NCBI RefSeq assembly: GCF_022346425.1
Contig: NZ_JAKRCW010000001.1
Coordinates: 124,001-188,000, forward strand
Direction of reading: 5' to 3'
Length of the DNA stretch: 64,000 bases
Source: Pseudoglutamicibacter albus
GTDB taxonomy: Bacteria; Actinomycetota; Actinomycetes; Actinomycetales; Micrococcaceae
Position numbers and translations under genes: made by a program. The notes under the pieces are model-generated. The model made no database searches and was not told the DNA's origin. It saw only the letters and a program-made list of their open reading frames with translations. This document shows, piece after piece, positions 1 to 8,193 of this stretch. Position 1 is the first letter of the stretch; each line of letters begins with the position of its first letter.

Positions 1-1
1 C

Positions 2-256
2 GGTGTTGGCTGGGTGACCGGTATTCTCCGATCGCTTGGCGTGGGTGAAACCGCGGCTGTGTTCTTGGCCTCGATGCCGCTGGACTTCATCGACAAGGTC
101 CCGTCTGCGTTCATCGCGTGGCTGATTATTCTGCGGATGCCTACCCGCGTGTTGGTCAAGTTGCCGTTGGGCGACAGGTATTTGAAGCCGCAGAAGACGC
201 ACGATGCGTTGGCTGATGAACAGAAGCATCCGGGCGAATTGACGTTGGGTCGGTGA
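2..256 (+). CDS. ECF transporter S component, C-terminal part (partial)
   Basis: Only the last ~84 residues are present; the reading frame is open from the first bases of the window, so the gene starts upstream. The tail has a hydrophobic helix (LDFIDKVPSAFIAWLIILRM) and a short basic cytoplasmic end, as expected for the last membrane segment of a small substrate-binding (S) subunit of an energy-coupling-factor importer. The call rests mainly on context: its stop overlaps the T-component start, and two ATPases follow. The substrate cannot be read from this fragment; the nucleoside hydrolase downstream suggests a nucleoside or nucleobase-like compound, possibly a queuosine precursor. Confidence 0.7.
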   Translation, partial: GVGWVTGILRSLGVGETAAVFLASMPLDFIDKVPSAFIAWLIILRMPTRVLVKLPLGDRYLKPQKTHDALADEQKHPGELTLGR

Positions 257-1104
257 TGGGAATGACTCAGAAAGCTCAGACTCAAGCCGCGCAGGTCGAG
301 GATCTGCGTGCCTACTATGTGGATCGCTATTCCCAGCCGTACCGGCTAGGGAACCCGATCCGGGACTTGAACCCGCTGGTTCTGTTCGTGTTCCTGTTGG
401 CGATTGCGATTGCGTCAGTCGCGTTGCCATGGCCTGTTCTGGCGCCCACCATCGGCTGTGTGCTGTTCGTGGTGATCGCGATTCTTGCGGGCCGCGCTAA
501 ACAGTTCATTCCTCTGTATCTCAAGCTGTTCCTCGGCGTGGGTTCGGTCCTGTTCATCCTGCGCGTGTTCTTGATCGCGCCGGAAGAAGGCGCGACCGTC
601 TACTGGAGCTGGGGCGACAACCTGGCGCTGTCTAGCACCTCGATCGCTGCGGCCGCCCGCTTCACGCTCGTCGTGATGTCTTTGTGCGGCGCTTTGGCGT
701 TGTTCTTCCAGCTGGTCCCAGCTAAGAACCTGATGCTCGCGTTGCAGGGCGTTGGGTTGTCTTCCCGCTCGACCTACGTTGTGCTCTCTTCCTTCCAGTC
801 GATCACTGATCTTCAGAAGATGTCGAAGGTTGTGGTGGATGCGCAGAAGGCTCGCGGTATTGAGATGGAGGGCGGTTTCTTCCGCCGCGTTGCAGCGTTC
901 TTCCCGATCATCACCCCGGTGTTCCTCGCGGCGATCGGTCAGACGGAGGAACGTGCGCTCGCTTTGGATGCGCGTGCGTTCAACGTTCCAGAGAAACCTT
1001 CACAGTTGTCGTTCCTGCCTAAAGTTGGCGTGGGACAGTGGCTACTGGTTTTGGTCTCGTTGGTGATTGCTGTGGGCTCCATCGTTCTGGCCGTGGTCCT
1101 GTAG
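253..1104 (+). CDS. ECF transporter T component (EcfT family)
   Basis: Integral membrane scaffold of an energy-coupling-factor importer that links the S subunit to the ATPases. About five or six hydrophobic segments are visible (for example around residues 40-75, 90-110, 130-155 and 260-283). The two cytoplasmic coupling motifs are present: QKARGIEME (~residues 198-206) and ALDARAF (~235-241), whose Ala-Arg-Gly/Ala-type helices dock onto the ATPases. Start is ambiguous among GTG 253, ATG 256 and ATG 262; all lie at the end of the S gene, so translation is coupled. Length (283 aa) is normal for EcfT. Confidence 0.88.
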   Translation: MMGMTQKAQTQAAQVEDLRAYYVDRYSQPYRLGNPIRDLNPLVLFVFLLAIAIASVALPWPVLAPTIGCVLFVVIAILAGRAKQFIPLYLKLFLGVGSVLFILRVFLIAPEEGATVYWSWGDNLALSSTSIAAAARFTLVVMSLCGALALFFQLVPAKNLMLALQGVGLSSRSTYVVLSSFQSITDLQKMSKVVVDAQKARGIEMEGGFFRRVAAFFPIITPVFLAAIGQTEERALALDARAFNVPEKPSQLSFLPKVGVGQWLLVLVSLVIAVGSIVLAVVL

Positions 1105-1113
1105 GGGGTTCTT

Positions 1114-2064
1114 GTGAACATTGTTGAGCTGAAGAACGTTTCGTTTTCGTACACGCATCAGCAGGAGCGCGCGCTGGATGGCGTGAACCTTGAGCTGGCC
1201 GGGGGGAAGCTGTATGGCGTGGTGGGCAGCAACGCCGCAGGTAAGTCCACGCTGGCTTCCCTGATGCGTGGTTTGATCCCGTACTTCCACTCGGGTGATC
1301 TGGAAGGTGAGGTCTTCTTGTGGGGCCGCGCGCTTGAAGAGTGGTCGCCTGCCGAGTTGTCTCGCCGGATCGGTTATGTGTTCCAGAACCCGTTCACGCA
1401 GATCTCCGGTGTGCGTGAGACGGTGTTTGAGGAGATCGCTTTCGGTTTGGAGAACCTGGGGCTCACGCGCGAAGAGATCGTTGATCGCGTGCTGCAGGTC
1501 GCTGAGCGGATGGACCTGCTCCCGCTGATGGAGAAGGACCCTAACGGTTTGTCGGGTGGTCAGCGTCAGAAGGTCGCGTTCGCTGCGGTGATCGCGATGG
1601 ACGCGGACTTCATTGTGATCGATGAGCCGACCTCGCAACTTGACCCGGAATCCTCGGAAGAGGTTTTCCGGATCATCGCCCAGTTGAAGGAGCGGGGTAA
1701 GACGCTGGTTCTGGTTGAACACAAAGTGGACTTGCTCGCCGAATACGCTGATGAGCTGATCGTGATCGATAAGGGCCGTGTCACGGCCGCTGGTCCTGCG
1801 CGTGAAGTGTTTGCTTCGCAACAGCTGGTCGATGCGGATGTTCCGCGCCCGGAGGTCACGCAGCTTGCGTTCGCGTTGCGTGAGGCCGGTGTTGCTGTTG
1901 ATCCGTTGCCGATCACGTGCGCGCAGGCGCTGGAGGCGTTCGCTTTCGTTGGTGGCGGCACTGCTACTGGTAGCACGGTTGCTGGCGGTGGCGTTGTGAA
2001 CGGCACCGCGCTGGGTAACAACACGTCTGTTGATGGTGGTTTGAAGGGTGAAGGTGGCAACTGA
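1114..2064 (+). CDS. ECF transporter ATPase 1 (CbiO/EcfA-like)
   Basis: Cytoplasmic ABC ATPase powering the ECF importer. Walker A GSNAAGKST (residues 38-46), Q-loop YVFQNPF, signature LSGGQRQK (~146-153), Walker B FIVIDEPTSQLD (~166-177) and an H-loop LVEHK are all intact, so this subunit should hydrolyse ATP. GTG start nine bases after ecfT. After the ABC domain there is a ~75-residue C-terminal extension rich in Gly/Ala/Thr/Val (residues ~240-316) that is not part of the catalytic fold. Stop and the next ATG share one base (TGATG), so the two ATPases are co-translated, probably as a heterodimer. Confidence 0.9.
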   Translation: MNIVELKNVSFSYTHQQERALDGVNLELAGGKLYGVVGSNAAGKSTLASLMRGLIPYFHSGDLEGEVFLWGRALEEWSPAELSRRIGYVFQNPFTQISGVRETVFEEIAFGLENLGLTREEIVDRVLQVAERMDLLPLMEKDPNGLSGGQRQKVAFAAVIAMDADFIVIDEPTSQLDPESSEEVFRIIAQLKERGKTLVLVEHKVDLLAEYADELIVIDKGRVTAAGPAREVFASQQLVDADVPRPEVTQLAFALREAGVAVDPLPITCAQALEAFAFVGGGTATGSTVAGGGVVNGTALGNNTSVDGGLKGEGGN

Positions 2065-2864
2065 TGTCGATTGAATTGAAGGATGTCGCCTTCGAATATG
2101 ACGAGCTCTCCCCGGTTCTGGCTGGGTTGAACATGTCGATCGCCGCGGGTGAGCGCGTTGCGATTGTGGGTCAGAACGGTGCTGGTAAAACCACCACGGT
2201 GAAGCTCATGAACGGCCTGCTGAAGCCTACGCGCGGTAGCGTTTTGGTCAACGGCACGGATACGGCGAAGATGACGAACGCGAAGATGGCGCAGACGGTT
2301 GCCTACGTGTTCCAGAACCCGGATGATCAGCTGTTCCAGTCGGACGTGTATTCCGAGCTCGCCTACATCCCGAAGTATCTGAAGTGGGGTAAGCAGGACA
2401 CGGAGCAGCGTCTTGAACGCGCGATCTCGATGACGGGTATCCGCCCGTTCGTGGACGATAACCCGGCGGACCTGCCGTTCGCGATCAAGAAGTTCGTTGC
2501 GATCGCTGCCGTGTTGGTTCCGCGCGTTGATTTCGTGATTCTGGATGAGCCAACCGCGGGCCTTGACGGCCGTGGCCTCGAGATCCTGCAACGCATGCTG
2601 GACCGGCTGCATGCCGACGGCATCGGGGTCATCACCATCACCCACGACATGCGTTTCGTGGCTGACTCGTTTGACCGGGTGATCGCGATGGCGCACGGCA
2701 AGATCCAAGCGGACGGCACCCCATCGGAGGTTTTCTCCCGCGACGATGTCCTGGCTGAGTGCCGCCTACAGAGGCCAACTGCGGCCCGCATCGCACGTGA
2801 ACTTGGCTTGGGCGATCACTTGGGTATCGAAGAGATCGCAGCCGCTATGACCGCTAAGAAATAG
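2064..2864 (+). CDS. ECF transporter ATPase 2 with altered signature motif
   Basis: Second ABC ATPase of the ECF module, 266 aa, starting inside the stop of the first. Walker A GQNGAGKTT (36-44), Q-loop YVFQNPDDQ, Walker B DFVILDEPTAGLD and H-loop ITHD are standard. The family signature LSGGQ is not recognisable: the aligned stretch before FVAIAAVL reads ADLPFAIKK. In an ABC heterodimer this would weaken one of the two ATP sites. Family membership is certain; the consequence of the altered signature is inference. Confidence 0.9.
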   Translation: MSIELKDVAFEYDELSPVLAGLNMSIAAGERVAIVGQNGAGKTTTVKLMNGLLKPTRGSVLVNGTDTAKMTNAKMAQTVAYVFQNPDDQLFQSDVYSELAYIPKYLKWGKQDTEQRLERAISMTGIRPFVDDNPADLPFAIKKFVAIAAVLVPRVDFVILDEPTAGLDGRGLEILQRMLDRLHADGIGVITITHDMRFVADSFDRVIAMAHGKIQADGTPSEVFSRDDVLAECRLQRPTAARIARELGLGDHLGIEEIAAAMTAKK

Positions 2865-2907
2865 CCCCGGTAAGCAATAGACCGAGCAAGCAGTAGCCCT
2901 AGCAAGA
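2860..2907. repeat. 3 x 16-bp stop-codon tandem repeat after ecfA2
   Basis: Three consecutive 16-bp units start at the ecfA2 stop: 2860-2875, 2876-2891 and 2892-2907. Each has TAG at position 3-5 (A-A/G-TAG-C/ACC...) and ends in AAG(C). Because 16 is not a multiple of 3, the three TAGs fall in all three frames. Same kind of array as those after several other genes in this window. Confidence 0.8.
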
Positions 2908-2948
2908 ATTACTCCTAACCTATTGACGGCGTTGAGCTGAGGAGGATC

Positions 2949-3932
2949 ATGTCTACTTTTCCTGTTGTGATGGATGTTGATACCGGCATCGATGACGCGA
3001 TGGCGTTGATGTATGCGGTGCGTAACCCGCATATGGATGTGCGTGCGGTGTCCACGGTGGCTGGCAATGTGTCGCTCAAGCAGGTTGTTGAGAACACGTT
3101 GAAGATCCTGGATCTGATGGGTGCCAGTGACATCCCGGTTGCCGCGGGTGCTGTGGCTCCACTGAATTCGCCGGCTCGTGACGCCTCCTATGTGCACGGC
3201 GCCGATGGCTTGGGTGGTGTCGAGTTGCCTGCGCCAACGCGTGAGCCTGTGGCTGAGCACGCGGTTGAGCTGATGCGCCGGACCATCATGGAGTCGGAGC
3301 AGAAGGTCACCCTGATCGCGTGCGCCCCGCAAACCAACCTCGCGTTGCTGTTGCGGATGCACCCGGAGGTCACGGAGAACCTTGAACGGATTGTGTTCAT
3401 GGGTGGTTCCGCGAGCGTGGGTAACGCAACCCCAGTCGCTGAGTTCAACATCTGGCATGACCCTGAGGCCGCGGACATCGTCGTGAAGTCTGGCGTGCCT
3501 CTGGTCATGTATGGTCTGGATGTTTTCAACCACGTGGCTATCCCGGACGATGTGGTGGCTGGGTTGAAGGCCTCTGACCATCCGGTGGCGCGTGCCTTGG
3601 GTGGCATCGCGGGCTTCACATACGGCGATGACGAGGATGAACCGCAAGCGTATTCGTTGATCGGTGACGCCGGCGCTGTCGTGGCCGCGGTGCATCCGGA
3701 GATGTTCGTGTCTTCCGAGCACCGCATCGAGATCTCGTTGGCTGATGAGATCACGCGCGGGCAGACCGTGGTGGATCAGCGAGCCCAGGTGGGCGAGGAC
3801 CGCCTGCACGGTAAGAAGATCGACGACATCCCGGTAGCTGAGGTCGTGTTCTCGGCGAAGGATGAGATGGAAGTGATCCGCGAATTCCTCGACGTAGTGC
3901 TCGAAGGCGAGCTCAAGGAACTCTACTCATAG
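2949..3932 (+). CDS. Nucleoside hydrolase (IunH/RihA-C family)
   Basis: Hydrolyses the N-glycosidic bond of ribonucleosides to base plus ribose in the cytoplasm. The Ca-binding N-terminal motif DVDTGIDDAMAL is at residues 9-20 and the later Asn/Asp active-site block FNIWHDPEAADIV is near residue 170; length 327 is typical. A strong ribosome site (GAGGAGGATC) precedes ATG 2949. It lies 84 bp after the ECF ATPases in the same direction, with no terminator seen between, so uptake and hydrolysis of one nucleoside-type substrate is likely. Members linked to ECF importers include queuosine-salvage enzymes; that specificity is only a possibility here. Confidence 0.9.
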   Translation: MSTFPVVMDVDTGIDDAMALMYAVRNPHMDVRAVSTVAGNVSLKQVVENTLKILDLMGASDIPVAAGAVAPLNSPARDASYVHGADGLGGVELPAPTREPVAEHAVELMRRTIMESEQKVTLIACAPQTNLALLLRMHPEVTENLERIVFMGGSASVGNATPVAEFNIWHDPEAADIVVKSGVPLVMYGLDVFNHVAIPDDVVAGLKASDHPVARALGGIAGFTYGDDEDEPQAYSLIGDAGAVVAAVHPEMFVSSEHRIEISLADEITRGQTVVDQRAQVGEDRLHGKKIDDIPVAEVVFSAKDEMEVIREFLDVVLEGELKELYS

Positions 3933-4018
3933 ACAGCGGTTCCTAGACAACGGAGCCTAGACGAAGAGTCCTAGACAACGGAGCCTAGGCAACGAGTCTC
4001 AGTCCCCGAGTCCTAGTT
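3928..4018. repeat. About seven 13-15-bp stop-codon repeats after the nucleoside hydrolase
   Basis: Degenerate tandem array starting at the gene's own stop. The unit is close to TCCTAGACAACGGAG. Inside it a 19-bp segment (CCTAGACAACGGAGCCTAG) occurs exactly twice, at 3942-3960 and 3970-3988. Most units contain TAG. Confidence 0.8.
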
Positions 4019-4058
4019 CACTGGCCGGTCAGCTAGATGGTTAGCTGACCGGCCAGTG
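4019..4058. terminator. Bidirectional hairpin terminator
   Basis: Perfect 17-bp inverted repeat (4019-4035 with 4042-4058) and a 6-base loop, between two convergent genes. No long T-run follows, but position and stem length fit a shared terminator. Confidence 0.75.
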
Positions 4059-4109
4059 TGCTGGTTATGTAGTTACTTGGTCGTGCGGAACCCACTGGGG
4101 TTGCGGAAC

Positions 4110-5270
4110 TTATTTCGATTTCTTTGACCAGGTGCCGCAACCCATCGAGGTGAAGTAGTCGCCTTCGCGCAGGTCAACGGTGGGGGTGCCCTTATCGATG
4201 GAACGGGAGAACTTCACATTCGAATAGCTGGAGTCTGAATAGACCGCGTAGATGCAGCGTTGTTTCACGCCGGATTTGGTGCGGTAGGTGCCGGATGGGA
4301 TGTCGTCTCCGACCTTCCAGCGGCCGCTACTGCTTGCCGGGCGGGACGTGATCTTGATGTCTTTGTCGAGCTTCTTGCGATCCTTTTTGAGTTTCTCTTG
4401 GTCCTTCTTGAGCTTCGCGCGATCTTTTTTCAGCTTCCGCTGATCACTTTTCAGCTTGTCTTGTTCTTTTTCTTGGTCTTTCTGTTGCGCGTTGAGTCCG
4501 CTCTCTTCGTCTTCGTAGGACGAGATGGTTTGCTCGAGCTCTTCGCGTTCCTGCTCACCCTTGGCCGCGCGGGAATCAACCTGGGACTTCTCGGAGGCGA
4601 GCTTCAAGTATTCCTCGGAGCGGGTCGGGTCTGGTGCGAGCGCGGCTTTGCTCAAGATCACACCGCCACCGATGCCCAATAGAGCCGCCAGCACAGTTGC
4701 GATCACCATGTTCTTGCTCGGCTTGCCCGACGAGCGGGTTGAGGAAGCCTCTGCCTCCTCTGTTGAGGCGGAGGCCATGAGCCCTGCCGCGGTCACGCCG
4801 GCGGCAACACTGGTGGCGCGGGCGGCATCGTTATCGTCTTCGTCACTGAGGTAGTCGTTAGAGGCAGGCGCGGTGACCGCGGCGTAGTTCGCGGTGTCGA
4901 AGGTCGCGGGGGAGTCTGAATACCACATCTCGGAGTCGAGGCCCTGGTACTCGCTGGTCGGCTCGGCCTCATCGAGTGCGGCTTGGCCCTTGAACGCGTC
5001 TAACGGCAAAGGAGCAGGCGGCGTTGAGTCGGCCGGGGCGGATTCCGTTGGCTCAGAATCAGCGGGCTTGGATGCTGAGTCTTCCGGAGCGGAACCCTGG
5101 GCGGCGGAATCCTTGTCGGCATCGGGTGTGGACCCTGCCGGAGTCTCGGTCGCGGGGTCCTTAGGGGTTGGAGGCAATGCTTGGGTAGCGTCGTCCTCAG
5201 GGCCAGGCGGAGGTGGGAAGGCCGGCTGGTTCGGCTTTGCCGCCTCGTCAGGACGTGAAGAATCAGACAT
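4110..5270 (-). CDS. Membrane protein: Pro/Glu-rich N-terminus, one TM, coiled coil, C-terminal domain
   Basis: No named family recognised. From ATG 5270 (preceded by GGATGGA; an ATG at 5288 also exists) the order is: acidic Pro/Ala/Glu/Ser-rich cytoplasmic region (~1-180), one transmembrane helix (MVIATVLAALLGIGGGVIL, ~residues 186-205), a charged heptad region of repeated KxQEKLKKD/DRKKL units (~220-310), and a compact end domain with GRWKVGDDIPSGTYRT, one Cys in QRCIYAVY and one in SMGCGTW. The end domain resembles small beta-rich modules found at the ends of exported actinobacterial proteins. A stalk displaying this module outside the membrane is inferred. Confidence 0.75.
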   Translation of the reverse strand: MSDSSRPDEAAKPNQPAFPPPPGPEDDATQALPPTPKDPATETPAGSTPDADKDSAAQGSAPEDSASKPADSEPTESAPADSTPPAPLPLDAFKGQAALDEAEPTSEYQGLDSEMWYSDSPATFDTANYAAVTAPASNDYLSDEDDNDAARATSVAAGVTAAGLMASASTEEAEASSTRSSGKPSKNMVIATVLAALLGIGGGVILSKAALAPDPTRSEEYLKLASEKSQVDSRAAKGEQEREELEQTISSYEDEESGLNAQQKDQEKEQDKLKSDQRKLKKDRAKLKKDQEKLKKDRKKLDKDIKITSRPASSSGRWKVGDDIPSGTYRTKSGVKQRCIYAVYSDSSYSNVKFSRSIDKGTPTVDLREGDYFTSMGCGTWSKKSK

Positions 5271-5324
5271 TGTTCCATCCACATTCATAACGATGACACA
5301 TTACTAACTCTCCATTGTGGCCTG

Positions 5325-5361
5325 TTGACAGCGATATTGCATAGCCGGGTAAAGTTCCGGC
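5325..5361 (+). promoter_or_regulatory. Candidate promoter, leaderless start at 5362
   Basis: TTGACA at 5325-5330 and TAAAGT at 5350-5355 (19-bp spacing) place +1 at or next to the ATG at 5362, which has no ribosome site before it. A leaderless mRNA is therefore likely. Confidence 0.45.
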
Positions 5362-6288
5362 ATGACGTACATCACATCGCCACAGAAGAAAAAGATCATC
5401 CCCGCAGTCCTCGCTGCCCCGGCTATTTTGGCGCTCGTCGGTGCACTGAGCGGATGCGGCAGTACAGGCCCGGCAAAAGACACAACCGAGCAGAGCAGCA
5501 CTGAGCAGAGCGGGCAGGCACAGAACACAGGGGAACAGGGCAGTGGGGAGCATGAAGAGCCGGAATCGCGGCTGGCTTCCATCAAGAAAGACGGCGTCAT
5601 CACGGTCTGCACAACGGGGGACTATGCACCGTTCACGGTTGAAAAGGATGGAAAATTCAGCGGGATTGATGTGAATTTGGCTGAGAAATTCGCCGAAAAC
5701 TTAGACGTCAAGGTTGAGTTCGTTGGGACTGAATGGAAGAGCCTTATGCCGGACTTCCTCAGCAAATGCGATATGGCGGTCGGCGGTATCTCTGTGAACG
5801 ATGAGCGCGCAAAGAAAGTTGATTTCAGTACGTCGCTTCTCAAGGATGGCAAGACGCCGATCGCTCGCTGCGAAGACAAAGACAAATACAAAAGCATCGA
5901 ACAGATCAACAAGCCCGGCGTGGTGAGCATCATGCCGGAAGGCGGAACCAACCAGGAATTCGCGAAGAAAAACTATCCGCAGGGCACGCTGAAAACTCAC
6001 GACAACAAAACGATCTTCGACGAGATCGTCAAAGGCAACGCTGACGTCATGACGACCGACCGCGCCGAAGTTCTCTACATCGACGAGAAGTATCCGGAAC
6101 TATGCGCGACTAACCCGGATCGTCCATTCGACCAGTTTGATAAGGCGTTCATGTTGCCCAAGGGCGACACTGAATTCAAGAAAGCCGTGGACGATTGGCT
6201 CGAAACGAGCTTCAAGGACGGAACCTACCGCAAGATCGAAGAACCGTGGGTAGGCGACCAGGAACTCAGTTACCGTACAGAGAAGTAG
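5362..6288 (+). CDS. Amino-acid-type ABC transporter substrate-binding lipoprotein (SBP family 3)
   Basis: Signal peptide with lipobox LSGC (Cys at residue 32), a Ser/Gln/Glu linker, then a bilobed binding domain: ITVCTTGDYAPFTVEKDGKFSGIDVNLA is the classic family-3 entry, followed by VDFSTSLLKDGKTPIA and the second lobe with MPEGGTNQEF. Anchored to the outer face of the membrane, it should present a polar amino acid or a cyclohexadienyl-type acid to an importer. No permease or ATPase is next to it, so it is an orphan here. The gene is more A/K-rich than its neighbours. Confidence 0.85.
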   Translation: MTYITSPQKKKIIPAVLAAPAILALVGALSGCGSTGPAKDTTEQSSTEQSGQAQNTGEQGSGEHEEPESRLASIKKDGVITVCTTGDYAPFTVEKDGKFSGIDVNLAEKFAENLDVKVEFVGTEWKSLMPDFLSKCDMAVGGISVNDERAKKVDFSTSLLKDGKTPIARCEDKDKYKSIEQINKPGVVSIMPEGGTNQEFAKKNYPQGTLKTHDNKTIFDEIVKGNADVMTTDRAEVLYIDEKYPELCATNPDRPFDQFDKAFMLPKGDTEFKKAVDDWLETSFKDGTYRKIEEPWVGDQELSYRTEK

Positions 6289-6318
6289 CCTCCGTGAAGC
6301 AACCCTGAGAAATAGCCT
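6280..6318. repeat. Duplicated stop-codon segment after the binding lipoprotein gene
   Basis: The 12-mer at 6280-6291 spanning the stop (GAGAAGTAGCCT) recurs at 6307-6318 with one change (GAGAAATAGCCT), a 27-bp period. Confidence 0.7.
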
Positions 6319-6383
6319 GTGACGTGGCCATGGCAGTAGCTCCGCGGTGCCTGCGGTGGGCCTCACCAGGCTAGTTGTTCCGG

Positions 6384-7175
6384 CTAGGTTGTTGCGGCCA
6401 CGAGGCGGGGGAGCACATCCTGGATCGGGTCGTTGACCACGGCGTCAGCGATCGAATCGAATGGGGTCGGTTCCGCGTTGATAATCACGACCTTCGCGCC
6501 GCACTCGGCAGCCAACGGGACTAAGCCAGCCACCGGGTACACCGTGAGGCTCGTACCGATCGCGAGCACCGCATCGCACGCTCGGGCCAGTTCGATGCTC
6601 GCTTGCATCGTCTCCTGATCCAGGGCCTCCTCAAACAAGATCACCGTCGCGCGAGTAATGCCACCGCACTCAGGGCACCGCGGATCAGTATCGCCGGCAT
6701 GAACACGAGCGATCATCTCCGCCATCGGGCCTTCAACGCCGCAGTCCTCGCACCGCCACCGCCGCTGATTCCCATGAACCTCATGCACCAACTCCGGCGA
6801 GTTGCCCGCCACCAAATGCAACCCATCCGTGTTCTGCGTGACAATGCCGGCCAACCGGCCCGAACGCTCCAACGCAACCAGCGCATCGTGCCCAGGGTTC
6901 GGTTGCGCCTTCAACGCGACCGAATCGGCACGCGCCTGCCACGCCTTACGGCGCACCACCTCATCACCCAAATACCACGACAACGTAGAGATACGTTCCG
7001 CCTCCGGGTCCTGAGTCCAACGGCCCTGTGGGCCACGGAAATCAGGGATGCCCGATGCGGTCGAGACACCCGCGCCCGTCAACGCAAGCACACGCTTCGC
7101 ACCCGCGAGCACGCCGACCGCGGCATCGAAAGCATCAACATCGAAGTTCTCAGAGCCAGATTCTGGAGGGGTCAT
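6384..7175 (-). CDS. Sir2-family NAD-dependent protein deacylase (sirtuin)
   Basis: Removes acyl groups from protein lysines using NAD. Visible are the NAD-binding GAGVSTASGIPDFRG, TQNTDGLH, the catalytic His in VHEVHGN, two zinc Cys pairs (CEDC and CPEC), and GTSLTVYPVA. ATG 7175 overlaps the upstream patatin stop in an ATGA tetranucleotide, which fixes the start better than the in-frame 7214 codon. It is 263 aa from 7175, the usual size. The product is co-translated with a lipase-like protein. Confidence 0.9.
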   Translation of the reverse strand: MTPPESGSENFDVDAFDAAVGVLAGAKRVLALTGAGVSTASGIPDFRGPQGRWTQDPEAERISTLSWYLGDEVVRRKAWQARADSVALKAQPNPGHDALVALERSGRLAGIVTQNTDGLHLVAGNSPELVHEVHGNQRRWRCEDCGVEGPMAEMIARVHAGDTDPRCPECGGITRATVILFEEALDQETMQASIELARACDAVLAIGTSLTVYPVAGLVPLAAECGAKVVIINAEPTPFDSIADAVVNDPIQDVLPRLVAATT

Positions 7176-8185
7176 TCGGGTACGGTTCCTGTTGCGTCGT
7201 CGCCTTTGAGCCATTCGCGCACGGCTTCGTGGCCGCGTTCGATGAGTTCTTCGTTGTCGTCGCTGTCGAGGTTGAAACTGATCGACGTGTAGGGTGCGGT
7301 GTCGATCACGATCACGTTCTGGCCGATCTCCTCATTGTCGAGGCGGCGGGTCTCCCGGCCCTCCAAAACGACCTGGCCCAACGCGCGCAACTGCGCCATC
7401 GGTTTACGTACCGACTCCAACTGTTCCTTGCCGGGGGTGCGCGGCGTTAAGTTGATACCGATGGTCGGCCAGTCAGCTTCCTTCTCCTCGTTATTGGCCA
7501 ACAGTTTGATTGGGAAGTTAGAAACCAGGCCGCCATCCGCGAACGTGACCGTTCCGCGTTCACCCGTGATCTCGACAGGCTGGAACACGCCAGGTAGAGC
7601 GGCGGAAGCGTGCACAGCATCGGCCACTGAAATCTCGTCCGGATCCAAGCCGTAGTCCTCGGCGTCCCACGGGAACACGGCCATCCGGCGCTGGCTGAGG
7701 TCGGTTGCGATCGTCACGAAACCGTAGCGGTGCGTGATGTCCTCATCAGCGTACGGGGAACCATCACGGCGGAAGTCGCCGAACTTTTCCGTCCCCAGGT
7801 CTTTCATGACTCCGGCGACCCACGAGTTCATGTAACGGCCCGGGTGCATACCGCCGTAGCGCATCAACCGGTACGGGATCGCCAGCTTAGACAGCGGACC
7901 GAACTTGCTCGCGATCGGCCCCGCATCCAAGATCTTACTGAAATCGAAAGAGGTCACCAGGTCAGCGAACTTATCTAGGCCCTCACCCGAATGCTTCAAC
8001 GCGGCAAGCAACGCGCCCGCAAGTGAACCGGACGAGCAACCGATAATCCGCTCAAACGTATAACCCGCCGCACGCAACTCATCCACCGCGCCCGCCAACG
8101 CGACAGCTTTCGCCCCGCCACCTTCAATCACCAGGTCGACCGGCTGCGGGGCTAGCCGCGCCTCCCTGAACGTTGCTTCAGACAC
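7172..8185 (-). CDS. Patatin-like phospholipase
   Basis: Patatin fold acyl hydrolase with a Ser-Asp dyad. Oxyanion loop EGGGAKAVAL (21-30), nucleophile elbow GCSSGS (Ser 51) and the Asp of FADGGLVSNFP are intact. The oxyanion motif is GGGAKA rather than GGGAKG. No signal peptide, so a cytoplasmic or membrane-surface enzyme acting on lipids is expected. It lies 8 bp downstream of the dehydrogenase stop and overlaps the sirtuin gene by 4 bp, so the three form one transcription unit. Confidence 0.88.
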   Translation of the reverse strand: MSEATFREARLAPQPVDLVIEGGGAKAVALAGAVDELRAAGYTFERIIGCSSGSLAGALLAALKHSGEGLDKFADLVTSFDFSKILDAGPIASKFGPLSKLAIPYRLMRYGGMHPGRYMNSWVAGVMKDLGTEKFGDFRRDGSPYADEDITHRYGFVTIATDLSQRRMAVFPWDAEDYGLDPDEISVADAVHASAALPGVFQPVEITGERGTVTFADGGLVSNFPIKLLANNEEKEADWPTIGINLTPRTPGKEQLESVRKPMAQLRALGQVVLEGRETRRLDNEEIGQNVIVIDTAPYTSISFNLDSDDNEELIERGHEAVREWLKGDDATGTVPE

Positions 8186-8193
8186 GTCCCCGG

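Noticed and set aside
6384-8185. Sirtuin/patatin as an anti-phage NAD-depletion system
   Set aside because: The sirtuin is a normal short deacylase with intact zinc site and no sensor or effector fusion; neighbours are metabolic.
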